Shown here: one piece after another, positions 19,482 to 31,300 of the stretch
Position numbering within the stretch: position 1 is the first letter of the stretch
Layout of the letters: every line of letters starts with the position of its first letter
DNA from: Nemertoderma westbladi
Lineage: Eukaryota > Xenacoelomorpha > Nemertodermatida > Nemertodermatidae
Length of the DNA stretch: 62,580 nucleotides
NCBI GenBank assembly: GCA_032718475.1
Contig: JAUCBJ010008004.1
Location: 1-62,580 of the forward strand
Reading direction: 5' to 3'
Notes under the pieces: model-generated
Databases searched by the model: none
What the model saw: the letters and a program-made list of their open reading frames with translations, nothing else
Told to the model about the DNA's origin: nothing
Program-made: the position numbers and the translations under genes

Positions 19482-21019
19482 TACCTGATGTATCTTTGTC
19501 CAGACAGCCGGTGGTACAATAGAAGGGGGTGCGTTAGTGTTACACCAGACTTCAGCTGCTGTTGTTGTACCAGTGTAGTTAGAATATAGTGGAGTTGTTG
19601 CCATGGTTACCGTGTACCTGTAATAGAGAATACCGCCAGCGACCCGTGAACAAGAAGTCTAAGGTGAATTAATGAATTAAATAATGATTGACATTGAAAT
19701 TAAGAAGAAGTTGTGAATAATAACTTGTTCGTTTTCTTTATTTTGTTATATTATCGCAACCTAATGTATCAGCGTTTTTTGTGAAACCCTCGAAACGCTA
19801 ACAAGTATCACTTTGCCGCAAAAGGTAATGTAGAATGTACTGTAACGCAGCAAAAGTAATAACTTATAAACGACTCGGGGCGACTCGCCCCCGCCCACCG
19901 CCCCCCCTACGCGACGCCACTGCCCGCCTCCCGCATCAATGTTAAATTCTCAATTTAGGGAAAGGAGCATGTTACAGTGGCACGTTATTTTAACCAAAAC
20001 AAAAACTAAACACAATAGAACAAGGTTACAGTTTTATTTTTGAGAGTAATCAGCTGTTATTTGCGTCGAATTTCCCCTGGAGAGGGATGAATTTCTGGAC
20101 CAATGATCGTTTTTACTATGCCTATCATTTAGCATTATGTGCTTGGGGTTGTAACGACACGATCTAATATAACTTTATAAGAATAATTTCACAGTCGATT
20201 AATTTGATATGCATGAATCGTATACTGCATGGCAGGCGGTTTAGGAAAACTGTCTGAGTTCGGGTGGTCTCATTCGAGTATAATAAAATACTAAGCATTG
20301 GTTATTAGGAGACTTAACGGTAGTAAGAAAAGTAACTTTAGAGAAATACAATAATTGATGGCCAGATAACAAATAAAAACTCTTTATTATAAATACAATT
20401 GACGTGTATATCGTCATAGGGTATTGACCAGTTAATAAATATAATTATAGGAAAGTCTTTGGAAGGAATCCACTCACTACAATAAGTTGGGGAAACTGTA
20501 GGAGAAACAGGCAGTTGTAAAGTTGTTGTTGAGATTTATTGACATGTTAATTATTATCAAGGTGATGTTGCTTTATGAAATGAATTTATAAAATTAATAA
20601 ATCTGATAATTGAATTTCACATATACATGTCATATGAACCACTAGGAACCACCGGCCAACTGGATAATAAAATTGGATGAAAAGGGTTCAGAAAAAGTTA
20701 CTTATCTTCAAGTAAAAACTAACATTTCTGGTAAAGCTGTAAAGTATGGACATTTACTCAGGGACTGCAGGGCAAATGTCAAATTTCTTCAAACCAATAA
20801 TATTGGAAATGGTTTATGATAGTAGTACCTATTTTATAATAGCGAAATCAACTTACTTTTTGCTAAAGTTCCTCTGAAGTTTTGCTAAAGTTTCATGAAT
20901 TACTTTTTCTAAACTAATTCATGAAACTTAGTTGAATTGAAGAAAATAATTAACTTCCTTCCAACCAGATTTTATTTAAGTTCTGTGGTCAAATTTTTGT
21001 AGATTCGAGGTATCTCATG
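19482..21019. other. Gene-free stretch
   Basis: AT-rich with no supported ORF. A GC-rich patch (about 19875-19930) has no recognised feature. Confidence 0.4.
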
Positions 21020-21250
21020 GGGAACTAGCCAATCAGAGCCAAGCATACAGGAAGCTCATGGGAAGTTAGCCATTCAGAGCCAAGTATACCGAGAGCCCCT
21101 GAGAAAGTAGCCATTCAGAGCCAATCATACCGAGAGCCCCTGGGAAATTAGCCATTCAGGGCCAAGTATACCGAGAGCCCCTGGGAAATTGCCATTCAGA
21201 GCCAAGTATACCGAGAGCCCCTGGGAAATTGCCATTCAGAGCCAAGCATA
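21020..21250. repeat. 40-41-bp tandem repeat, about 5.5 copies
   Basis: The unit carries GCCATTCAGAGCCAAGTATA then CCGAGAGCCCCTGGGAAATT. Starts are near 21029, 21070, 21111, 21152, 21192 and 21232. Confidence 0.9.
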
Positions 21251-22361
21251 ATAGTGCATATTATTACCGGTATATGTAAATTCAACTTTCATTTTCTTAT
21301 TTTTCATACTTTCTATTTGGCATCAATAAGTGAGGAACTCTTTCCTCTTGGGAGGACAGAAAGGCGCTATTTCAGCATCAGAGACTGGGGATTCGTTTAA
21401 TTTATTCTAGCATTGACGTTATATTAATCAATCACACTGCACTGGGGCACATCTACTTAATTTAATTTAAAATTTCCCATCTACTTCTTGAATTAGTATA
21501 ATATTTTTCTTCAATTGCAGGTTGATCTCTTGATAGTTACCTGATGAACAACGAGTAAAATATAACAATGGCTTTCAGCGAACAATAATTCTTCCAACAA
21601 TTAATAATTGAACGCGCCTATATCTCAACATGTTTTGAATCCTGGCAACGCAAAGCTTTCTAATGATATAAATAGATCACGGCTAATGTGAAGAATATAG
21701 CCTCAGGGAAATTTCAAATTTGCGAAAATTTCGCAAAAGACACTTTTAAAACGCCTAAAATATAATATACCACCTAAAATGTTAATCGAAAATTCCGGCT
21801 TTATGGGGTCCTTCCTACGGCGAGTTGATCTAGTTGTGTTGCAAATTTCAAGAAAAGAGAAAGATTTGTAGAAATTTTTTTTTTTTTTGGGGGGGGGGGG
21901 GGGGGGTGGGGGTCATCAGAAAATGACACCATTTTACGGGTCATGGTCTAGGCCTACTTGCATGCGAAATTGCGAAATAGTACATTACAGTAGTTTACGG
22001 TTATCCAAGTGAATTGTTACACGAACGAACGTAGTGAGTGAAGTAAATAAAGACACGAGAAACAGATTACTATGCAAAGGACAAATATGGGTAGTTTTAT
22101 AGAAAATTTCAAATATTACGAAACAACTAATGAAGAAAACAAAACTGCATTAATATGAAAATATTATAAAAAAAGTGTAATACTGAATCAAATCAACTTC
22201 ACAAGCTGGGAGATTCCGGGATAAAATGTGGAGAAAAGAAAGTGGTTGGATAGTTACTGAGTTTTCATCCTTGGGCGTTAATTTGGAATTACCAGACTTA
22301 CTTAGATAATAGCCATGAGAGTGGTGACCTCGGGGTGTCTCGTTTTATATTAGATTTACAT
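21251..22361. other. Gene-free stretch with a T14/G18 run
   Basis: A T run at 21875-21888 is followed by a G run at 21889-21906. No ORF is supported. Confidence 0.4.
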
Positions 22362-22434
22362 GGTCGAGGTGGGATCGAACTGGTGACCTCCACGATGGAA
22401 GTCTGACGCTCCAACCATTCCGCTAGCGGCTCAG
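22362..22434 (-). repeat. tRNA-derived SINE-like repeat, copy 2
   Basis: The minus strand reads GAGCCGCTAGCGGAATGG, TTGGAGC, a CAGACTTCCATC anticodon-like region and CAGTTCGATCCCACCTCGAC. The head matches copy 1 at 19207-19270. The 5' end does not pair with the 3' CCTCGAC, so it is not an intact tRNA. Confidence 0.6.
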
Positions 22435-22896
22435 ATAAATGGCAGACCTACCTAATATTTTGTTATCAGTCTCGTCTTCAGGGGGTTAGTTTCTAAACAA
22501 CATGGCTAGAAGGTCGGATGGAGAATTTACTCCCATGGAATATCGCAATTGATCAACAATTGATAGCTCATTCCAACCTGCGGACGCCGGGTTCAAACCC
22601 CAATAGTGTCGGTTGACGGTTGATTTTAATAAACTGTCACTCAACTACAAACAAACCATTAGGGCCGCCATATAATTAATACAAATTTACTGAGTAATAC
22701 CCATATGAACCCGTTTGAGAGTACTATTATACTTGGCTTTGTTAGCCTGGGAACACTAAAAGGGAATAAAATTAGCATAAAAAGATATAATAATATAGGA
22801 AACTATATTTTAATATAATGTTATTAGCACAATTAAAGTAGTATTACTAAGGGATAGGATCGGATACGATATGATACGAAAATACGATAAGATATA
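22435..22896. other. Gene-free stretch
   Basis: An isolated B-box-like CGGGTTCAAACCCC lies at about 22588-22601 without an A box. ATACGATA-type motifs occur at 22863-22890 and recur at 25320-25345 and 27080-27095. Confidence 0.4.
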
Positions 22897-25237
22897 TGGG
22901 TCAATAAGCTTAAAAGTGGCCAAAAAGGGGTACAAATTGACCAAAAAATTTTTGTCGGAAATTAGTGCCATACCATACGAAAGATAATTTCAAGGAGAAT
23001 CTTGTGATGGTAGAGGGAGAGCATGACGCGCTGCTCAAAGGGAGATATATGGCAAAAACTAATGTCATATCTGTAACGTTTTTGTCTACCACTGTAACGC
23101 ATTACAGTGATGACATTTTTGGGACAAACGTCTGTAACGGCCATCTGTAACGGTAATTATGTTATATGGATTTTGCAGTATTTATAACTTATTGCTTCGA
23201 CAATAAGGTAATTTATTGGACAAACATCTGTAACAAACAGCGATATCAGTCCATAACCATCGCATCCACTAAATTATATTTACTTAATACACATGATTTC
23301 CAATAAATAGAAAAAGTTTTTCATTAACATTTTTCTGTGTAACCGATAATCTTGTTTTACACGATTTTTTTATCCCGTTTTAAATTTTCTCTATCGCGCC
23401 GCTAATTATATGCTTGTTTAAAATACTCTGTATAACAACCGCGGTCCATTTTTCCTCTGTACTTATTTAACCGCTCCCTGGCGTTTCTCTGCAACTGATT
23501 CAGAGACGTCCATTACCTTATCCAATAAACGGATCTGACTAAACTTATCACAATAATATAAGTAGTGCACAAGTCCTTCATGTAAGTCAGTCAGTGAGTG
23601 ATGTTAAGCCAATGATTTAGAAATTGATAGTAAAATATAGGGCATAGGCCTTTTATATGCTATGAGGATCATTGCTGTCAGCATTGTTGTAATAAATTAC
23701 GCGCCTATGCAGGGAAGCCTAATAACGAAAAACGCAAAACGAAACAGGGCAAAGTACCGTCTGTACAATATATTGTATGTTAAAAAAAACACTGTTTGTA
23801 GGAAATGTATCTTCTACAATTCTAAACGAAATAAAGCGAAATTCTGCAAAAAGCACATTTTATTTATAGGCCTACTTTTAAAATTTATAAGAATATTTAT
23901 TTAAAAAATATATTTGCAATTAATTCCTAAATTATTTACCACGGAGCCAGAAGCTCTGGATTCATAAAATTTCATATGTGAAGTGAATCTGCGCTTTACT
24001 CCCCAGAATCCACAATCACCTCTTCCCGGATAGAGATAAACATGAATCCGTGTTTTACTCCCCTTACGGGAGGATCCAGTAACACTCCAGCAACAATTCA
24101 AATTAGATTGAATTCGCATTTTGCATTCATTTCTGGATTTCATGAAAACCAGGATCCGCGTTTTAACCTCAAAATTCGAGAACCGATCCGGATCCTGCAT
24201 CCGGTTCCGCGTTTTACACTTACCCATCTTACACTACCACATTACCATGAGCAGTTAGGAGGTCAGTAGGAAGACGAAGAACGTATCAAACGCGTAGGCA
24301 TTCAAATATTGACAGTGATGCCTTATTGTATTTCAGGGTGACCCTCCGTTACAGATAGGACTGTCATATAGATATGACTGAAAACCTACAGTCTGTAACG
24401 CATCGATAACTGGTTATATAATGCGTTACAGATGAGACATGCCCTATCTGTAACGCACTGCACTGTAACGGTGACGCGTTACAGATGGTTGACAAAAACG
24501 CTTACCACCGCCATACATCATAGGTGTTTATTTATCACATTAACTCTTGGGGTTAATGCGGCATAAATTCAAATTGCCTTTCCACACGTACCATTATACT
24601 TGTATGAGATTAATATTATCAAAATCTATGGCCACATTTGTAGCGTTACAGATATGGACGTTTATGCTTTCAATATTGACTTTGTTAAACATAAATGCTT
24701 CCCAAATGAGATGACCTTACCCTTTGTATGTGATATTTGGCCTATATATGTTAGAAACCCTGTAGATTCTAAATATATCAAAACTGTAAACCTACAGTTA
24801 CTACTTCAGATTCTAGACGTAAATGTTACAGATGTGACACAAAAATTGAAAAATCCATGCCCATTTTATGTATCGATCTCAAATGGTTCAACATGAATAT
24901 TATGGCCTGAAATATATCGGAAAAGAAAGCAAAACATCTAAGCTTCCCAACAATATATAGGTTTTCTATATATTTGCCACTTGGGAGTGATAAAATTTAC
25001 AGTTGTTTGTGGTCTTGTCACGTAAGGGACAACTGATTTTCACGATATTTCAGTCTTTAATGGGGCATATCTTTTGACTGCCTTAACAGATTTTGATAAC
25101 TTTTAGTGCGTAAGCTGCGCAAATAAATTAGCTACAAAATAATATATAACTTTATTATATACGAATAAATTAAAGCATTTAAAATTATATCGTAACTTCC
25201 GGACAAACCATTGGCCACTTTTAAGCTTATTGACCCA
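22897..25237. mobile_element. 2.3-kb inverted-repeat element with internal CTGTAACG inverted clusters
   Basis: The outer 27 bases (TGGGTCAATAAGCTTAAAAG...) are a perfect inverted repeat with 25211-25237, and both sides are flanked by TATA, suggesting a TA or TATA target site. A second, inner inverted repeat begins near 23075 and ends near 24500 (CGTTTTTGTC, then ACCA, then CTGTAACG). At least eleven CTGTAACG/CGTTACAG octamers occur in both orientations between 23071 and 24651. A 99-codon ORF at 24600-24896 has no recognised domain. There is no transposase. Confidence 0.7.
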
Positions 25238-25720
25238 TATACGAACCAATAGTTCATGATACAATACGAAACCAATAATGTGATTTTGAGAAAATACAAT
25301 ACGACACGAAAAATCCAAGATACGATACGAAATACGATAAGATTCCTATTTTTAGGGGATTTTGTAGTGTAATCTACTAAGTTAGAAATACAACTTTATA
25401 AAAAATTTTGGCTAGCATATATTGTAGTAGAAGCAAATAGAATATTAATTAATTAATTTTTTTAATTAATAGCATATACCGTATTATTTTGATCGCTATA
25501 ATAACTCTTGTCATTTTTTGATGAAATTAAACCAATATGTATGTAGTCAGTCAAAAGTTTAGAAAGAATCTGACGTTTTGTCATAAATCAGATAGTCTCC
25601 GGTACAGGCAGTTTCAGACATTTGAAAAAATCCGATATAAGTCGGTCTCGGGTATATCATTGATGAAATTAAACTAAACTTAGTATGTATGAGGTCTCGT
25701 GTTGCGCGAAGGCCCCACGA
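25238..25720. other. Flank with ATACGATA-rich sequence
   Basis: ATACGATACGAAATACGATA-type sequence (about 25300-25345) resembles the left flank of the preceding element. There is no gene. Confidence 0.4.
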
Positions 25721-27038
25721 ACCTGTAGAACATTGTATGATTATAGTCCTACTGGGGGAACCTGTAGAACATTGTATGATTATAGTCCTACTGGGGGAAC
25801 CTGTAGAACATTGTATGATTATAGTCCTACTGGGGGAACCTGTAGAACATTGTATGATTATAGTCCTACTGCGGGAACCTGTAGAACATTGTATGATTAT
25901 AGTCCTACTGCGGGAACCTGTAGAACATTGTATGATTATAGTCCTACTGCGGGAACCTGTAGAACATTGTATGATTATAGTCCTACTGGGGGAACCTGTA
26001 GAACATTGTATGATTATAGTCCTACTGCGGGAACCTGTAGAACATTGTATGATTATAGTCCTACTGCGGGAACCTGTAGAACATTGTATGATTATAGTCC
26101 TACTGCGGGAACCTGTAGAACATTGTATGATTATAGTCCTACTGCGGGAACCTGTAGAACATTGTATGATTATAGTCCTACTGGGGGAACCTGTAGAACA
26201 TTGTATGATTATAGTCCTACTGCGGGAACCTGTAGAACATTGTATGATTATAGTCCTACCCCACGAACCTGTAGAACATTGTATGATTATAGTCCTACTG
26301 CGGGAACCTGTAGAACATTGTATGATTATAGTCCTACCCCACGAACCTGTAGAACATTGTATGATTATAGTCCTACTGCGGGAACCTGTAGAACATTGTA
26401 TGATTATAGTCCTACTGCGGGAACCTGTAGAACATTGTATGATTATAGTCCTACTGGGGGAACCTGTAGAACATTGTATGATTATAGTCCTACTGCGGGA
26501 ACCTGTAGAACATTGTATGATTATAGTCCTACTGGGGGAACCTGTAGAACATTGTATGATTATAGTCCTACTGCGGGAACCTGTAGAACATTGTATGATT
26601 ATAGTCCTACTGGGGGAACCTGTAGAACATTGTATGATTATAGTCCTACTGCGGGAACCTGTAGAACATTGTATGATTATAGTCCTACTGGGGGAACCTG
26701 TAGAACATTGTATGATTATAGTCCTACTGGGGGAACCTGTAGAACATTGTATGATTATAGTCCTACTGGGGGAACCTGTAGAACATTGTATGATTATAGT
26801 CCTACTGCGGGAACCTGTAGAACATTGTATGATTATAGTCCTACTGCGGGAACCTGTAGAACATTGTATGATTATAGTCCTACTGCGGGAACCTGTAGAA
26901 CATTGTATGATTATAGTCCTACTGCGGGAACCTGTAGAACATTGTATGATTATAGTCCTACTGGGGGAACCTGTAGAACATTGTATGATTATAGTCCTAC
27001 TGGGGGAACCTGTAGAACATTGTATGATTATAGTCCTT
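25721..27038. repeat. 39-bp minisatellite, about 34 copies
   Basis: The unit is ACCTGTAGAACATTGTATGA, TTATAGTCCTACT and a variable six-base end (GGGGGA, GCGGGA or CCCACGA-like). Copies are otherwise almost identical. The 39-bp period leaves several frames open on both strands for more than 450 codons. Those ORFs are by-products. Confidence 0.97.
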
Positions 27039-27904
27039 CTGCTATAATTAAACCTATAGACTCGGAAACACGACAATCTTATCGTATCGTATCATAAACC
27101 CTGATTACGTAGATGGAACGGGGCTTTATAACTCTAACACTATGGATACTACTATATTGTGTAAGAATTACATCGCTCCTTACAACAACTGTTAGACTCA
27201 ATATTACCGACCCACTAATATTACAGTCCAAACGAATGTTACTATGTAAAGTAAATAACTTCGAACTGAATTGCTACATTAAAGTAAACAATTAATTACC
27301 AACCAAATTAAACTAGGGGGGGGGGGGGGGGGTTGTTTCCTTATTTAATTAATTATCTAATGGATTGGAACCTACCGTGGCCATTAGAGATAGCACTAAT
27401 ATCTCTTACTCAATAAAGTCATCAAACAGAACATAATTATGGTTTCCAGTTATTATAGATAAATATATATTTTAGTGTCTAAAATTCGGAATATTTTACT
27501 GTAATAGTCAATAACATTCTACTGATACCGTATGAACTCCAATAATAAGTGTCTGGGCGTTTCAGGTTATATACATTGTCTATAAGGGAGGGGGGGGGGG
27601 GGGGGGGGGGTATTCGATAAAATACGGTAGACTATAAGATATCGAATATCTGTTTTAGATAAGTTTTACAGTTAAATAAATATATTACAGAACAAATTCA
27701 ATTGAATACAATACATTTTGTTATTTATCGTGTAGAGGAGGGCAGAAGCGCAAAAACTGGATAAACTCAATAATTCGAAAGAAACTGATAGTTAAAATGG
27801 TATTGCAGTTGATATAATAAATCAATAGTATCTAAGGCCGATTAATTAGTTAGCAAATAAAGAAACTCAGCTGGTATCCATGGAAAATTCCGTTTCCATA
27901 GCAA
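27039..27904. other. Region downstream of CAND1 with two G runs
   Basis: G runs lie at 27315-27332 and 27590-27610. The 3' UTR and polyadenylation site of CAND1 should be here on the minus strand, but I could not fix them: no AATAAA is evident within the first 150 bases after the stop. Confidence 0.4.
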
Positions 27905-28391
27905 TTAACTAGTATCCATAGTCTCGAAGTAAACCGGAAGTTGTGCCGTACCAATAATAGCGACGTGGGTGTCCTTACTGACACTGTCCAACATGTTCCG
28001 CAGGTCGGCACTGTTCCGAATGTAACCGAGGAGGTCCACCATGGCCACGGTGGACTCCGCGTCTGGGATACGCCCCACAGCGACCACCGCTCGCATAACT
28101 GCCCGTTTAAGTTCGTCTTGTTTATCGAACTCCTGCTTCACAGAGTTTGCGTTCACTTTAGAGGCGAGCGTCGCTTTCAGGGGTTCACTTATATCGTGCA
28201 TCCGCTGTAAGAGACACTGAGGAACTAACAGCGCGAGTCGGGAGACCATCAGGTAGCTGAGCATCTTAATATCGTAATGGTCGCGGAGTCCATCCACCAT
28301 ACGGTCGATAAACTCTTTGATATTGAGTCGGTCCAGACACGACTCCAGCAGGGTGTACATACACTCAAAGGCGGCTTTACGCACGTCCAAC
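27905..28391 (-). CDS. CAND1: CAND1 coding exon 7 (C-terminus)
   Basis: Acceptor TTCTCGCAG|G completes the Gly codon, then [23 protein letters not shown] is at 27907-27905. It carries the TIP120-type C-terminal region that occupies the substrate-receptor site on cullins. Confidence 0.94.
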
Positions 28392-31300
28392 CTGCGAGAA
28401 AACATAACGGTATAGTTGGGTAGAGCAAACACGTAGATAACAGGAATTCAACTATAAAACACGGCCTATTATATTGAGGATTTCTTGGACTTTGAGCAAA
28501 ACGGAATGAATCGAAAACGTTTTTTTGATTTCGATTTCTTCTGAATAATAAAGTGATTTCTTTCAAGCCTTCGAGCAGCACGACATTTTGCTATTGAATC
28601 AGGACCCATTTCATAAAAAAGGCTCTCCTGGTACAAATAATATGAATAAAATTGCTAAACTTTGTTTTATAAGATATATTTTTAGTAAGGAAGGATGACA
28701 AATTTGTTAAAAAGATTTTGTGGTAGATTTCCCCCCTAATCATACAAAAAAAGAGCCGGTTACAGAGGCGAGTTGGGCGAACCAAAATAATAAACGGAAG
28801 TCAACAGTGTCTGTGTCACAAGATTATTAAGCAGGTTAGGTTTTATGTAGTCACAGGGGGGGGGGGGGGGGGGGGGGCGCGTTAGGGTGGAATTCTGCCA
28901 TGGATCTATTTTTATCTCCCGTGGAAACTAATACTACCTCCCAGATGGTAGAATGAACGTACACCGTAATAACGTAACTTACTATAACGTAATAATAACG
29001 TAGAGTGGTGAATAAGCTTTATAACCATTCCCAAACCAATAATATAATGAAACTGAAACAACAATCCCCAATAAGCATTAACTACATTGGATATCAACCA
29101 ACTACCCTATTCGGATTGTAACAAAGACAAATAAAGACGAGCAACTGATTTCTACTGACCCGTCATCCACTGTGTGTTTAAAGGGGCCCATCTCAACCTC
29201 GCGGATCAACTCCTTTTTAACTCGCGTCTCTTTGTAGAGAGCGGGGAGCGCGTGGGGGAGGAGGTCCCGAACGAGACCGGGTTTATTGTGCAACGTTGAG
29301 TTCAACGTCCCTAAACTGACGCGGCGGACGTTGATATCCTCGTCGGAGAGTCCGAGGAGCAAGTCGGACATGACGGGGGAGAGAGCGAGGTCGACCTCCG
29401 GACGCGGCGAGTCGACGACGGCGTAACGAATCGCCAAGGCGGAAGTGGCGCGAACCAACGGGGACGAGGAACCCCGTAGCTCCCGGAGTCGAGGCACCAA
29501 GGCCAACGGCTCCAGCAGCGAGAGTTTACCCATACACTCGGCGACGACGGTACGGGTCCCCTCCTCCGGGGACGAGCTGTTCGCCGCGAGGATCGTCCAC
29601 ATTCGGTCGATGTGCGACGCGAACTGGGTGGACTCGGAGGAGAGTTTATTCGTCTCGCAATCGATAACCTCCTTCATGGAGTGAATGAAGAGATACTTCC
29701 GTTTGGTCTGAGATTCGATCTCTCTGAGTAGCGCCGGAACGCACTTCTCGAAGTTTCCAACGCTGACTCGACCCAAAGCGAAACTCGCTGCTGCCTTCAC
29801 ATCCTCGCTAGACGATAAAAATGCTTCCTGAAAATTACAATTAAATATTTTATTTCAACAGTATTTTGAATCAACAACAATTTAAGCAAAGTATTTATTA
29901 ATTATTTATTAGTTTAACTGTTCAAATTAAGGAGACCATTACAGCTGATGAAGAGTGAAAATTTTCACAAATTTCGAAAAATGTATTTTATTTATTTTTG
30001 TAGTTTGGTAGAAGGACTTGGTGACCGAAAACCGAAACGATGGTGACATCGGCTTTCACCATTAATAAGTTTTTCCCCCCAAAACATCCTATTATGTGTT
30101 CAACAACAATATTTATGGCTGATATTCACGACTCTCTGTATAAAACAACCTTTTTCTCAGTTTGTCGATTTTGACTTTTTTTCATTACTTTATCGCCAAC
30201 CGAATGGGGCGCCAACGGATAAATCCGAACCGAAACGAACGAAGCGTCAGGAAATAGACAATAGCGAATCCTGACGGACTATTTGCCCCACCGCTGTGTC
30301 CCGGTTCATCCAATGGGTATTAAATAATTTGCATTGAAATACCGCATTTCCACTATTAACAGTATCAATGCAGGTTCGCGTAAAGCCGGTTGCGTTCTCG
30401 TATTATAATTGAGTTTAGTTTACAACAGAAACTAAAAATTTAATTAAAATAAATCCCAGGAACACAATAGTACGTCGAAATTAACATAAATTTATTTGTG
30501 ACTCGTTTAATCCAGGAATACTACTATAGTGGTTAACGTGGTTACCTGTATAGCCGCGTTGAGATTAGGATGCGCGCTAATATCGAGACGACAACCGAGT
30601 TCCCCGACGACCAACAAAGCGAACATCCTGGCGGAGTCGGATACGGAGCCGGAGCCGGCGTCGGATACGAACTGGTCGAGGAATGGAACCGACTCCGAGG
30701 GTTTCAACGCCAGTAGCGTGGCCACGCACTGCGCTATCGAGTTGTACGCGTGTTTGTGGAGCGGGGCGGCTTTGTTACCAGGGAAGTTGGAACTGTACAC
30801 CGTGGCACCAGCTGGCTGTTTACTGAAATCCTGCGAATAAACACCCAATGTAAACAAATCAGAATAATATAACACTGTGTAAGAATATTAATGGTGTAAG
30901 AATTACCAACAAACATGGATTGGATAGGATAAGAAGATAAGCTGGCTGAAAGAAAACACCAAGGTGCTGTATTAGTGAACGTTTTCGCCCTAACCGGGCT
31001 ATTTCAGACTTAATGTGCTTAGTTAATAGTAGCTTAGCTATAAACTAATAATTAATAGTAATAGTAAATAAGCACATTAATCGTCTGAAGTAGCCCGGTT
31101 AGCACCTTGGTAGTACCTGAAGTAGCCCGGTTAGCACCTTGGTAGTACCTGAAGTAGCCCGGTTAGCACCTTGGTAGTACCTGAAGTAGCTCTGTTAGCA
31201 CCTTGGCAGTACCTGAAGTAGCTCTGTTAGCACCTTGGTAGTACGTGAAGTAGCCCGGTTAGCACCTTGGTAGTACCTGAAGTAGCCCGGTTAGCACCTT

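Noticed and set aside
25559-27097. ORFs of 452-505 codons on both strands
   Set aside because: All are readings of the 39-bp minisatellite; several frames on both strands are open at once.
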